Of a DNA stretch of 34,046 nt, positions 24,588 to 32,295 are shown one piece after another. Location of the stretch: positions 15,825 through 49,870 of the forward strand of contig JAHFPO010000001.1 in the NCBI GenBank assembly GCA_023266695.1, given 5' to 3'. A program made the translations under genes and the position numbers. The stretch's first letter is position 1, and each line of letters begins with the position of its first letter. The notes under the pieces were generated by a model. The model worked only from the letters and a program-made list of their open reading frames with translations, made no database searches and was not told the DNA's origin. Origin of the DNA: Hyphomicrobiales bacterium. GTDB taxonomy: Bacteria > Pseudomonadota > Alphaproteobacteria > Rhizobiales > Xanthobacteraceae.

Positions 24588-24616
24588 CTCATAGTAAGGC
24601 AGCAGGCAAGCGTCAA
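24588..24616 (-). promoter_or_regulatory. Sigma-70-type promoter for rpmB
   Basis: On the minus strand TTGACG (24616-24611), 17 bases, then TATGAG (24593-24588), followed by a GGGGCCGCG stretch at the expected start. The -35 matches the consensus at five of six places, the -10 at four. It points at rpmB with a leader of about 80 bases containing the 8-base palindrome GACATGTC (24565-24572). Confidence 0.6.
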
Positions 24617-24783
24617 GCGCGAGGGTACGGCCACCGGGTCACAGTTCCGACGTATTCCCCCGTCACCCACGATTTTTAGGGACGGCGGCGAACTTTTCGA
24701 TCCGATTTGAAGGACGATTTTCCGCGGCGCCCCGCGCCAGCATAATGCTAGCCTTAGGGTTCGCGAGAAGGTATGCCGATCCC

Positions 24784-25620
24784 ATGTATCGACAAACCGC
24801 ATCCCTTGCTGCCGCGCTCGCCTTCTTCACCGCCGCTTCCACCCCCGCTGTCGCCGAAGGCCGGCTCGAAGCGCAGTATTCGATTACGCTTACCGGCATC
24901 CCGATTGGTCGGGGTGCGCTCGTGCTCGAACTCAGCAATGATAATTATACCACCGCCGGCAGCGCCACCGTCACCGGTCTCCTGAAGCTGGTTTCGCCCG
25001 GCAAGGGTTCGGCCGCTTCACGCGGTACCATCACCAACGGCAAGATCTCGCCGATCTCCTATTCATTGACCTCGGAGAGCGGCGAACGCTGGGAAGACAT
25101 CCGTATGGCGATCGCCGCCAGCGTCGTACGCGATTTCACCATCATGCCGCCGCCCTCTCATTCCGACGACCGGATTCCGATCGCCGATGAGCACCGCAAG
25201 GGGGTGGTCGATCCGATGAGCGCGGCGATCATGCCGGTCCCGGGCTCCGGCGATCTTCTCAGCGCCGAGGCCTGCAACCGTACAGTTTCAATCTTCGACG
25301 GCCGCCAACGTTACGATCTGGTGATGAGCTACGAGCGGTCCGATTCCGCCAAGGACGTAAAGGGCTATTCCGGCCCGCTCGTCGTCTGCCGCATCGCCTA
25401 TCGTCCGCTCGCGGGCCACCGGCCCAATCGCGCCCAGGTCAAGTACATGGTCGAGAACCAGAACATCTTCGTCTGGCTGGCGCCGGTCGCGGGTACCCGC
25501 GTGCTGGTGCCGGTACGGGTCACGGTCGCGACCCTGCTCGGCACGCTGGCCGTGCAAGCCACGCATTTTTCGAGCGAGCCGCGGGCGCAGACGGTCGGGA
25601 ATCCGGCTGCGAAGAAATAG
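24784..25620 (+). CDS. DUF3108 domain exported protein
   Basis: A 278-residue protein of the DUF3108 family, unknown function, found in the periplasm of many proteobacteria. A signal peptide is seen at 1-24, with cleavage after PAVA. The mature part begins EGRLEAQYSITLTGIPIGRG, the usual start of the domain, and contains the repeating beta-strand patterns GSATVTGLLKLVSPGKGSAA, RGTITNGKISPISYSLTSE, DDRIPIADEHRKGVVDPMSA, FDGRQRYDLVMSYE and GPLVVCRIAYRPLAGHRPN, compatible with a lipocalin-like or barrel fold binding a lipid or polysaccharide. ATG 24784 is preceded by GAGAAGG. The 280-base gap upstream holds the rpmB promoter on the other strand; I see no convincing plus-strand promoter. Confidence 0.85.
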   Translation: MYRQTASLAAALAFFTAASTPAVAEGRLEAQYSITLTGIPIGRGALVLELSNDNYTTAGSATVTGLLKLVSPGKGSAASRGTITNGKISPISYSLTSESGERWEDIRMAIAASVVRDFTIMPPPSHSDDRIPIADEHRKGVVDPMSAAIMPVPGSGDLLSAEACNRTVSIFDGRQRYDLVMSYERSDSAKDVKGYSGPLVVCRIAYRPLAGHRPNRAQVKYMVENQNIFVWLAPVAGTRVLVPVRVTVATLLGTLAVQATHFSSEPRAQTVGNPAAKK

Positions 25621-25624
25621 CCTT

Positions 25625-25645
25625 CCGACCTGAGTGCGCGGTCGG
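25625..25645 (+). terminator. Possible hairpin after DUF3108 gene
   Basis: CCGACC, nine-base loop, GGTCGG, four bases after the stop codon. No T-run follows, so this is a weak terminator candidate only. Confidence 0.25.
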
Positions 25646-25698
25646 GGAACTCCTCCGCGGGCAGCGAATGAAATGGTTAATCCGCACACGGAATCCGC

Positions 25699-25884
25699 GT
25701 TAGGTCCGTCACAACGGGCATAGTGCTCGTGGGTCGACGAGACCTAACCTCAAGATTTAGCAGTGAACGAACCTCGAAAGCCATGGAGTCAGCGATTCGG
25801 GCGCGGTTCGTTCCGAGCGCGTTCCAAACCTTATCGAATTCACAGCAATCGTCGCGATTCTGTCGCGATATGATACAGAAATCG
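25699..25884. other. Three consecutive inverted repeats; candidate structured RNA or leader
   Basis: The 295-base gap before the SUV3-like helicase holds no convincing gene, but three inverted repeats in a row. First, 25699-25748: GTTAGGTCCGTC against GACG-A-GACCTAAC (12 pairs, one bulge), enclosing a second stem ACGGGCA-TAG-TGCTCGT (25714-25730, one G-T pair). Second, 25765-25813: GAACGAACC against GGTTCGTTC, with an inner CGAA/TTCG. Third, 25855-25884: CGATTCTGT against ACAGA-A-ATCG-type arm (nine pairs, one bulge). The last overlaps an 11-base tandem (GTCGCGAT at 25851 and 25862) and a TATGAT. No T-run follows any of them. Could be a folded 5' leader, a small RNA on either strand, or operator sites. 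Confidence 0.4.
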
Positions 25885-25915
25885 GACCAGACGACGCCCG
25901 GTGCCAGCGTTTTCG

Positions 25916-28900
25916 ATGACCCCATCCAAGTTTTCGGCCACGCCCTTGCGGCGCGGGCGCGGCGTCACCGCCGTGCTGGGGCCGACCAACACCGGCAAGA
26001 CCCATCTCGCCATCGAACGCATGCTCGGCCATTCGAGCGGGCTCATCGGCCTCCCGCTCAGGCTGCTCGCGCGCGAGGTCTATAACCGCGCAGTCGAACG
26101 CGTGGGGCCGAATGCGGTCGCCCTCATCACCGGCGAAGAGAAGATCAAACCGGCCAATCCACGCTACTGGATCTCGACGGTCGAGGCCATGCCGCGCGAT
26201 CTCGATGTCGCCTTCGTCGCGATCGACGAGGTCCAGCTCGCCGGCGACTTCGAGCGCGGCCATGTCTTCACCGACCGCATGCTTCATCGCCGCGGCCGCG
26301 AGGAGACATTGGTATTGGGCGCTGCCACCATGCGCCCCCTGGTCGAGCGGTTGCTGCCCGGCGTCGACGTCATCCAGCGTCCGCGGCTGTCACAGCTCAC
26401 CTTCGCCGGCGAGAAGAAGATCACCCGCCTGCCGCGTCGGAGCGCGATCGTCGCCTTCTCGGCCGAGGAGGTCTACGCGATCGCGGAACTCATTCGCCGC
26501 CAGCGCGGGGGTGCGGCGGTCGTGCTCGGCGCGCTCTCCCCGCGTACGCGCAATGCCCAGGTCGATCTTTATCAATCCGGAGACGTCGATTATCTCGTCG
26601 CCACCGACGCCATCGGCATGGGGCTCAATCTCGACGTCGACCACATCGCCTTCGCCTCGGACCGCAAGTTCGATGGCCACCAGCATCGCCGGCTCTCGCC
26701 CGCGGAGCTCGCGCAGATCGCGGGCCGGGCCGGGCGTGCGATGCGCGACGGTACCTTCGGCACCACCGGCCGTTGTTCCGTCTTCGAGCCGGAACTGGTC
26801 GAACGGCTGGAAGGGCACAATTTCGAGGCGGTGCGCGTGCTGCAATGGCGCAACGACAAGCTCGATTTCCGTTCGCTCGGTGCGCTCTTGGAAAGCCTCG
26901 CTGCGCCGCCACACGAGGAGGGCCTCACCCGTGCGCCCGCTGCCGACGACGTGCGGGTGCTGGAACGGGCGGCCAAGGACGAAGACATCGTGCGGCTCGC
27001 GAACTCGCCCGCCGCCGTCGAGCGGTTGTGGGGGGTCTGCCAGGTCCCCGATTACCGCAAGATCGCTCCCGCCGCGCATGCCGACCTCGTCCTGACCCTC
27101 TATGGATTCCTGATGCGGGAGGGTAGGATTCCGATCGACTGGTTTCAGCGCCAGGCCGCACTTGCCGATCGGGCCGACGGCGATATCGACACGCTCTCGA
27201 GCCGCATCGCGCAAATACGTACCTGGACTTTCGTTGCCAACCGGTTGGACTGGCTCGACGACCCGGAGTACTGGCAAGGCGTCACCCGGGGAGTGGAGGA
27301 CAGGCTCTCGGACGCGCTGCACGAGCGGCTCGCCCAACGCTTCGTGGACCGCCGCACCAGCATGCTGATGCGGCGCCTCAGAGAGAACGCGATGTTGGAA
27401 ACGGAGATCACCAAGACGGGCGACGTCATCGTCGAGGGCCACGTCATCGGTCATCTCTCGGGCTTCGAATTCGCACCCGATGCCTCGGGTGGCGGGCAGG
27501 ATGCCAAGGCCTTGCGCGCCGCGGCACAGAAGGCGCTCACGGGCGAGCTGGAAGCCCGCGCCAAACGTCTCCATGAGGCGCCCGACGATGCCTTCGCGCT
27601 CGCCAGCGACGGCGCGATCCGCTGGATCGGAGAGCCGGTCGCACGTCTCTCCCCCGGCGAGAATGTGCTGGAGCCGCGCTTGCGCGTGCTCGCCGACGAG
27701 CAGCTCACCGATGCCGCGAGAGAAAGCGTCGAGGTGCGTCTCACACTCTGGCTCAAGACGCACATCGAGAAGCTGCTCGGACCCCTCATTGCGCTCAGCA
27801 AGGCCGAGGACGTCACCGGCATCGCCCGCGGCGTCGCCTTTCAACTCATCGAGGCGCTCGGCGTGCTCGATCGCCCGAAAGTCGCGGATGAGGTGAAAAG
27901 CCTCGACCAGACCACGCGCGCGATCTTGCGCAAGTACGGCGTGCGCTTCGGCGCCTATCACATCTATCTGCCGGCCTTGCTCAAGCCTGCCCCGCGCACG
28001 CTCAGCCTCACGCTGTGGTCGCTCAAACACGGCGACCTCGACCACAAAGGGCTCGCCGACCTGCCGGGGCTGGCCGCGAGCGGACGAACCTCGATCCCGG
28101 TCGCTCCCGATACCGGCAAGGCGTTCTACCGGGTCATCGGCTACCGGGTTTGCGGCGCGCGCGCGATCCGGGTCGATATCCTCGAGCGTCTCGCTGATCT
28201 CATCCGCCCCGCCCTCTCCTGGCGGACGGGCGCGCCCGGCGAGAAACCCGCGGGCGCCTTCGACGGCAGGGGTTTCGTCGTGACGGTTGCCATGACCTCG
28301 CTCGCGGGCTGCTCCGGCGAGGATTTTGCCTCGATCCTGCGCGCCCTCGGGTATCGCATGGATCGCCGCCCGGCATTACCGCCCGAATCCGCGACCAGTG
28401 AAGTGAAGCCGGTAGACGAGACTGCTCCCGCCGACGCGCCGGCGATCGCGCCCGCGGCGGACGAGCCGGAGACGAGCCCGGCCGCAGGCGAGGCGCCGGC
28501 GCTTTCGGTGGCGATGGCCGCGGAAGCTCCATCACCGGCGGCTGCGCTGGAATTGCCGGCGGCAGCGCCGGTCGAACCAACCCCGATTGGCGCGGAGACT
28601 GCGGCGGTACCGTCCGCCTCTTCCACGGCGGACCCGGCCGAGCCCGCTATGATCGAGGTCTGGCGTCCGGGCCGGCCCGAGGGAGCGCGGCGGCCGAAGC
28701 AGAGGCGCAAGGAAAGCAAGCCAGAACGCCAGAGCCCGCCCGCCGTAGAGAGGGCCAAAACCGAAGTTCCCGCAGCTGCCGAAGCGGGACGGCCCGCCCG
28801 TCGCGATCGTCCGCGGCGTGAGCCGCGGCGCGGCGATAGGCCCCGTCCGGAACACGACGATCGGCCGCAAGCAAAGCCGCGCCAGGAAAACCGGCGGGAT

Positions 28901-29002
28901 AAACCGCGCCCGCGGGATAAACCGATTGATCCGAACTCGCCCTTCGCCGCGCTCTTGGAGCTCAAGGCCCGGCTCGAAGCCGGCGGCAAAGACAAGAGCT
29001 GA
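25916..29002 (+). CDS. SUV3-like DExH-type RNA helicase with long basic tail
   Basis: A 1028-residue superfamily 2 helicase, the alphaproteobacterial relative of mitochondrial SUV3, which works with RNA decay enzymes. Walker A is GPTNTGKT at 22-29, the motif II box is DEVQ at 104-107 followed by LAGDFERGH, motif III region LGAATMR, motif V GMGLNLDVDHIAF and motif VI QIAGRAGRA near residue 266. A helical middle (about 330-780) matches the SUV3 C-terminal parts in outline. From about residue 820 the chain is first Ala/Pro/Glu-rich, then Arg/Lys/Pro-rich (RRDRPRREPRRGDRPRP), ending in the short conserved NSPFAALLELKARLEAG. ATG 25916 is used; GTG 25901 is in frame. The S4 gene starts five bases after it. 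Confidence 0.9.
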   Translation: MTPSKFSATPLRRGRGVTAVLGPTNTGKTHLAIERMLGHSSGLIGLPLRLLAREVYNRAVERVGPNAVALITGEEKIKPANPRYWISTVEAMPRDLDVAFVAIDEVQLAGDFERGHVFTDRMLHRRGREETLVLGAATMRPLVERLLPGVDVIQRPRLSQLTFAGEKKITRLPRRSAIVAFSAEEVYAIAELIRRQRGGAAVVLGALSPRTRNAQVDLYQSGDVDYLVATDAIGMGLNLDVDHIAFASDRKFDGHQHRRLSPAELAQIAGRAGRAMRDGTFGTTGRCSVFEPELVERLEGHNFEAVRVLQWRNDKLDFRSLGALLESLAAPPHEEGLTRAPAADDVRVLERAAKDEDIVRLANSPAAVERLWGVCQVPDYRKIAPAAHADLVLTLYGFLMREGRIPIDWFQRQAALADRADGDIDTLSSRIAQIRTWTFVANRLDWLDDPEYWQGVTRGVEDRLSDALHERLAQRFVDRRTSMLMRRLRENAMLETEITKTGDVIVEGHVIGHLSGFEFAPDASGGGQDAKALRAAAQKALTGELEARAKRLHEAPDDAFALASDGAIRWIGEPVARLSPGENVLEPRLRVLADEQLTDAARESVEVRLTLWLKTHIEKLLGPLIALSKAEDVTGIARGVAFQLIEALGVLDRPKVADEVKSLDQTTRAILRKYGVRFGAYHIYLPALLKPAPRTLSLTLWSLKHGDLDHKGLADLPGLAASGRTSIPVAPDTGKAFYRVIGYRVCGARAIRVDILERLADLIRPALSWRTGAPGEKPAGAFDGRGFVVTVAMTSLAGCSGEDFASILRALGYRMDRRPALPPESATSEVKPVDETAPADAPAIAPAADEPETSPAAGEAPALSVAMAAEAPSPAAALELPAAAPVEPTPIGAETAAVPSASSTADPAEPAMIEVWRPGRPEGARRPKQRRKESKPERQSPPAVERAKTEVPAAAEAGRPARRDRPRREPRRGDRPRPEHDDRPQAKPRQENRRDKPRPRDKPIDPNSPFAALLELKARLEAGGKDKS

Positions 29003-29007
29003 GCGTC

Positions 29008-29451
29008 TTGCCCGCCGAGCGCCAACGCATCGACCGGTGGCTCTGGCACGCACGCCTCGTCAAGACGCGCGTGCTCGCGGTCACGCTCGCGATTTCCGGC
29101 CACGTCCGCGTCAATGGCCGGCGCATCGGAGCGCCCGGGCGGGCGGTGCGGATTGGCGACGTGCTGACCGTCGCCTTGCCAAGCGCGGTCAGGGTGTTGC
29201 GGGTGGTAGCTTTCGCCGAGCGCCGCGGCGGGGCCGAGGACGCAAGGGGCCTCTATGACGAGATTGCCCCGGCTGCTTCGAATGCTACGTCGCTATCATC
29301 CGCATCATCCGCATCATCCGCCCCAATGCGCGGGCGCAGGGAGAAGGACGGCCGACCCGGCGCGAGCGTCACGCGCGCGATCCGCTGCGACAACGCGGTT
29401 CGACGCTCGATGCTTGAGCACTGGCAATGCCGCACGCGGCGGCTTAGATAA
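29008..29451 (+). CDS. S4-domain RNA-binding protein (Hsp15-like), tail probably frameshifted
   Basis: The N-terminal 80 residues are a clear S4 RNA-binding domain: RIDRWLWHARLVKTRVLAVT, then ISGHVRVNGRRIGAPGRAVR and IGDVLTVALPSAVRVLRVV. Hsp15-type proteins recognise free 50S subunits carrying a blocked nascent chain. Start TTG 29008 is five bases after the helicase stop; no ATG is available. After GLYDEIAP the frame enters a three-unit 9-base repeat (TCATCCGCA, about 29299-29325) and then reads a non-family tail. The expected family ending is present in another frame: GRPTRRERHARDPLR, from about 29350, stopping at 29416. So the gene as written is frameshifted in its tail, or the sequence has a one-base error there. 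Confidence 0.8.
   Translation: MPAERQRIDRWLWHARLVKTRVLAVTLAISGHVRVNGRRIGAPGRAVRIGDVLTVALPSAVRVLRVVAFAERRGGAEDARGLYDEIAPAASNATSLSSASSASSAPMRGRREKDGRPGASVTRAIRCDNAVRRSMLEHWQCRTRRLR
29299..29325 (+). repeat. 9-base tandem repeat inside the S4 gene
   Basis: About three copies of TCATCCGCA (last one imperfect), encoding SSA repeats in the S4 reading frame. Located just before the point where the family tail changes frame. The unit is a multiple of three, so copy-number change alone would not shift the frame. Confidence 0.75.
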
Positions 29452-29500
29452 ACGCCATGAACCTGCAGTCTTGACCGATGACCTCTGATGGAAATTCGCA

Positions 29501-29836
29501 ATGACTTATATCGTCAACGATAGCTGCATTCGTTGCAAATACATGGATTGCGTCGAGGTGTGCCCCGTGGATTGCTTCTACGAGGGCGAGAACATGCTCG
29601 TCATCCACCCCGACGAATGTATCGATTGCGGCGTGTGCGAGCCCGAATGCCCGGTCGATGCGATCAAGCCCGATACCGTTCCGGGGTTGGAGAAATGGCT
29701 CGCGCTCAATGCCGAATACGCCAAGATCTGGCCCAATATCACGGTGAAGCGCGACCCCCCGCCGGACGCCAAGGAATGGGAGGGAAAGCCGGGCAAGGAA
29801 GTCCAGTTCTCGCCCAATCCTGGACAGGGAGACTGA
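29501..29836 (+). CDS. fdxA: 7Fe ferredoxin (FdxA-type)
   Basis: A 111-residue ferredoxin with one [3Fe-4S] and one [4Fe-4S] cluster, as in Azotobacter ferredoxin I. Cysteines at 9, 12, 17, 21, 25, 40, 43, 46 and 50 match that spacing: CIRCKYMDCVEVCPVDC and CIDCGVCEPECPVDAI. The C-terminal extension (WLALNAEYAKIWPNITVKRD through PNPGQGD) is typical of the family and packs against the clusters. It is a soluble electron carrier of low potential; partners are not visible here. ATG 29501 follows a weak GATGGAAA. Between S4 and carD, an order I recall from Rhizobiales. Downstream is the 330-base carD leader. Confidence 0.96.
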   Translation: MTYIVNDSCIRCKYMDCVEVCPVDCFYEGENMLVIHPDECIDCGVCEPECPVDAIKPDTVPGLEKWLALNAEYAKIWPNITVKRDPPPDAKEWEGKPGKEVQFSPNPGQGD

Positions 29837-29908
29837 GCGAATTTCCCGTGAATTCGTTGTGATAACGCCGGGGCGCTAACCTTGCCGTCATCGCGCTGCG
29901 GTAAGGCT

Positions 29909-29936
29909 TTGATTTTTGGCCAAATTGTGCTATATT
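29909..29936 (+). promoter_or_regulatory. Sigma-70-type promoter upstream of carD with central palindrome
   Basis: TTGATT (29909-29914), 16 bases, TATATT (29931-29936); four and five of six consensus positions. The spacer contains the perfect palindrome TTTGGCCAAA (29915-29924), placed where a repressor could block polymerase. Expected start near 29943. Confidence 0.55.
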
Positions 29937-29968
29937 ACAAAGACATCGAGCGTTTCCGCCTGGCCGCG

Positions 29969-29990
29969 AGCTCCTTCGGGAGCTGTTTTT
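29969..29990 (+). terminator. Intrinsic terminator or attenuator in the carD leader
   Basis: AGCTCC-TTCG-GGAGCT (29969-29984) with a stable UUCG-type loop, then GTTTTT. Being only about 25 bases after the predicted start at 29943, it would end a transcript of under 50 bases, or it ends fdxA transcription from upstream. Confidence 0.7.
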
Positions 29991-30060
29991 GTCGCAATCC
30001 GAGCCGTCGCGATCGCCTTTGGACGCCCTTGCCACTTGTGGGGGCGGGGGAAATGCGTCG

Positions 30061-30149
30061 CCCCGGAGACCGGCGGAACCGGTCGGGGTGGTGTTCAGGT
30101 GCGTCGCTAGAGCGCATCGAAAGTTGAGTAGCCCGGCGTGAGTCCGGGC
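30061..30149 (+). promoter_or_regulatory. Two leader hairpins before carD, one abutting its ribosome site
   Basis: First hairpin 30061-30088: CCCC, GGA bulge, GACCGG, loop CGGAA, CCGGTC, GGGG. Second hairpin 30131-30149: GCCCGG, loop CGTGAGT, CCGGGC, one base before AAGGAG (30151-30156). The position suggests influence on ribosome access or RNA stability; no known riboswitch class is recognised. Confidence 0.5.
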
Positions 30150-30166
30150 AAAGGAGCAGGGTGCCA

Positions 30167-30748
30167 ATGCCGACCAAGAAGACCGCGCCGACCCGTCAGA
30201 GCCACAGCCGCCAGGGCTTCCGGACCCACGAACGTATCGTCTATCCGGCCCACGGCGTTGGCCAGATCGTGCGCATCGAAGAACAGGAAGTCGCGGGGTT
30301 CAAGCTCGAACTCTTCGTCATCAACTTCGCCAAGGACAAGATGACGCTCCGCGTGCCGACCTCGAAGGCGGCCTCCGTGGGCATGCGCAAGCTCGCCCCG
30401 CCGGAGGTGTTGAAGAAGGCGCTCGACACCCTCAAGGGCCGCGCGCGCATCAAGCGCACCATGTGGAGCCGGCGTGCGCAGGAATACGAAGCCAAGATCA
30501 ATTCCGGCGATCTCATCGCCATCGCCGAGGTGGTGCGCGATCTGTTTCGCTCGGAGAGTCAGCCGGAGCAGTCCTACAGCGAGCGCCAGCTCTACGAGGC
30601 GGCGCTCGACCGGATGGTGCGCGAACTCTCCGCCGTCCAGGACATCACCGAGACCGAGGCGGCGAAGCTGATCGAGACCAATCTCCTGAAGGGGCCGCGC
30701 CGGACTTCGAAGTCCGCCGATGACGACGTCCGCGAAGAGGCGGCCTGA
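30167..30748 (+). CDS. carD: CarD/CdnL-family transcription regulator
   Basis: A 193-residue protein that binds RNA polymerase beta and stabilises open complexes, chiefly at rRNA and growth-related promoters. The N-terminal polymerase-interacting domain is seen in FRTHERIVYPAHGVGQIVRI, then FKLELFVINFAKDKMTLRVP and SVGMRKLAPP (about 20-80). The C-terminal helical DNA-binding domain follows: RARIKRTMWSRRAQEYEAKI, LIAIAEVVRDLFRSE, SYSERQLYEAALDRMVREL and TETEAAKLIETNL. ATG 30167 is ten bases after AAGGAG; GTG 30161 is possible but too close. A strong terminator follows the gene. The long structured leader indicates post-initiation control. Confidence 0.96.
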   Translation: MPTKKTAPTRQSHSRQGFRTHERIVYPAHGVGQIVRIEEQEVAGFKLELFVINFAKDKMTLRVPTSKAASVGMRKLAPPEVLKKALDTLKGRARIKRTMWSRRAQEYEAKINSGDLIAIAEVVRDLFRSESQPEQSYSERQLYEAALDRMVRELSAVQDITETEAAKLIETNLLKGPRRTSKSADDDVREEAA

Positions 30749-30780
30749 AATCGATCCACGGACATTCCCGCGACGAATGA

Positions 30781-30809
30781 GGCCCGGCTGAACGCCGGGC
30801 CTTTTTATT
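30781..30809 (+). terminator. Intrinsic terminator of carD
   Basis: GGCCCGGC-TGAAC-GCCGGGCC, eight pairs, followed by TTTTTATT. The T-run contains the stop codon of the convergent M48 protease gene (TAA at 30807-30805 on the minus strand), so the two genes end with almost no spare sequence. On the minus strand no T-run follows. Confidence 0.92.
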
Positions 30810-32295
30810 CCACCACGATCTTGACGAGGTCGCCGAGCTTCAGCTTCGCTCCGCGCTCCAGGCCGTTGAGCACGAGGAAACGGTCGAGCTTGCGGTCCGG
30901 GACCGTCATGCGCCTGGCGAAGCGCTCGACCGTGTCGGTGAGACCGACGCGCACCATCGAGATGCGCTGCGGACTGGCACCCCTGGCTTCCTCGACCGGC
31001 ACCCGCCGGAAGGTATCGGCGGCGGTGCGGAACGCTCCGTCGAGAGCGGGGGTGAGATCGCGCGCGGCGAAGGCGATGCGATAGACATCGCTCCCGAACC
31101 GGATGGCGTACAGCCTGAACGACCATTGCTCGCCGCGGGCGACCGCGGTCGCGGCGGGAAAGCCGTTGATCGTCAGCGTCTCGATCGAGCTCGCCTCGAC
31201 CCCGTCGATCCAGCCCGAGGAGAGATAAGTCGCGAGCGTTTGCATCGCCGGCACGCGTACGGCATCGAGCCGCAATGCTTCCTTGCCCGAGGAGGTTGCT
31301 CCCAATACCGCCTGCGGCGTGTTCTCGAGCGCAAAGCCGTCGGGCGCCGTGAAGGTAAAGCCCAGATTCGGGTGCAGGAAGCGCTGGCCGCGGACAAAGC
31401 CCTCCTTCGGATCGTCGCCATAGACGAGACCATCGATCGCCTCGAGAAACGCCTTGCGGTCGCGTTCGTTCACGCCCGGCGTGACATTTTGCTGGGCATT
31501 GGCGGCGGCGATCGAGATCCGCTCCGGCGTCGAGGGATGGCTGGAGAGAAAATCGAGGCGATCGTTCGAGCGCGGCTGGCCGACCGTGGCCGCGCGCAGC
31601 TCCGCGAAGCGGCCCATGGAAGTGAGGAAGCGCGAGGCCCCGTAGGAATCGTAGCCGGCGCGACCGGAAATGCCGACGCCGACCGCGTCGGCCTCCAGTT
31701 CCTGACCGCGCGAGAAGGTGGCGAGCGAGAGCTTGCTGCGGGCGAGCGCGAGCGCCCCGAGGTCGGGATCGCTGAGCACGTCGGAAATGACGCGGCTCAC
31801 GATCACCGCCTGGCGAATCTGGTCCTCGCGGATAGCGGCGTGGCGGGCGATGACATGCGCCATTTCGTGCGAGAGCACGGACGAGAGTTCGGATGTGTCG
31901 TTGGCGAGCGCAATGAGCCCGCGGGTGATATAGAGCGAGCCGCTGGGCAGCGCGAAGGCGTTGATGGCGGGCGAGTTGAGGATGACCACGCGATAGTTGA
32001 GATCGGGGCGCTCGGAAGCGGCGACCAGACGCTCGACCGTTTGAATGATCAGCGCCTCGAGCTTGGGCGCGCGATAGACCCCGCCATAGGCGGCAACAAG
32101 CCGCTCGTGCTCGCGCCGCTGCGCCGGCGGCAGGTCCGCCGCGATATCGTCGCGCTGCGCCGAGACATCGGAAAGACCGAAGCGTTCGAGAACGACGTTC
32201 GAACAGCCGACGGTGAGCATCGCCGCCGCGAGCACGGCGAAGAGGCCGCGGCGCGCGCCGTAGCGAAACGTTTGCTCGATCCCCAGGGAGCTCAT
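30805..32295 (-). CDS. M48 family metalloprotease, exported, with C-terminal LysM-like end
   Basis: A 496-residue periplasmic zinc protease of the BepA/LoiP kind, involved in outer-membrane quality control in relatives. The N-terminus has a basic stretch and hydrophobic helix ending in LTVGC (Cys31), a possible lipoprotein site with a non-ideal -3 residue. The catalytic motif HEMAH is at 143-147 (zinc ligands His143, His147), and the third ligand is in RGQELEADAVG (Glu199-x3-Asp203). The expected SHPSTPERI follows. The C-terminal third has no protease motif; its last 35 residues (VPDRKLDRFLVLNGLERGAK, then LKLGDLVKIVV) look LysM-like, which may bind peptidoglycan. Start ATG 32295 overlaps the upstream gene's stop by four bases. 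Confidence 0.9.
   Translation of the reverse strand: MSSLGIEQTFRYGARRGLFAVLAAAMLTVGCSNVVLERFGLSDVSAQRDDIAADLPPAQRREHERLVAAYGGVYRAPKLEALIIQTVERLVAASERPDLNYRVVILNSPAINAFALPSGSLYITRGLIALANDTSELSSVLSHEMAHVIARHAAIREDQIRQAVIVSRVISDVLSDPDLGALALARSKLSLATFSRGQELEADAVGVGISGRAGYDSYGASRFLTSMGRFAELRAATVGQPRSNDRLDFLSSHPSTPERISIAAANAQQNVTPGVNERDRKAFLEAIDGLVYGDDPKEGFVRGQRFLHPNLGFTFTAPDGFALENTPQAVLGATSSGKEALRLDAVRVPAMQTLATYLSSGWIDGVEASSIETLTINGFPAATAVARGEQWSFRLYAIRFGSDVYRIAFAARDLTPALDGAFRTAADTFRRVPVEEARGASPQRISMVRVGLTDTVERFARRMTVPDRKLDRFLVLNGLERGAKLKLGDLVKIVVE

Noticed and set aside
26390..28045. A 551-codon open frame on the minus strand inside the helicase gene
   Set aside because: Antisense shadow of the SUV3-like helicase; no recognisable motif and no separate start signals.
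28141..29103. A 320-codon minus-strand frame rich in Ser/Ala/Gly at the end of the helicase gene
   Set aside because: Mirror image of the Ala/Pro/Arg-rich helicase tail; no signal peptide or motif.
29299..29325. The 9-base tandem repeat as a start of a CRISPR or satellite array
   Set aside because: Three short contiguous units inside a coding frame without spacers.
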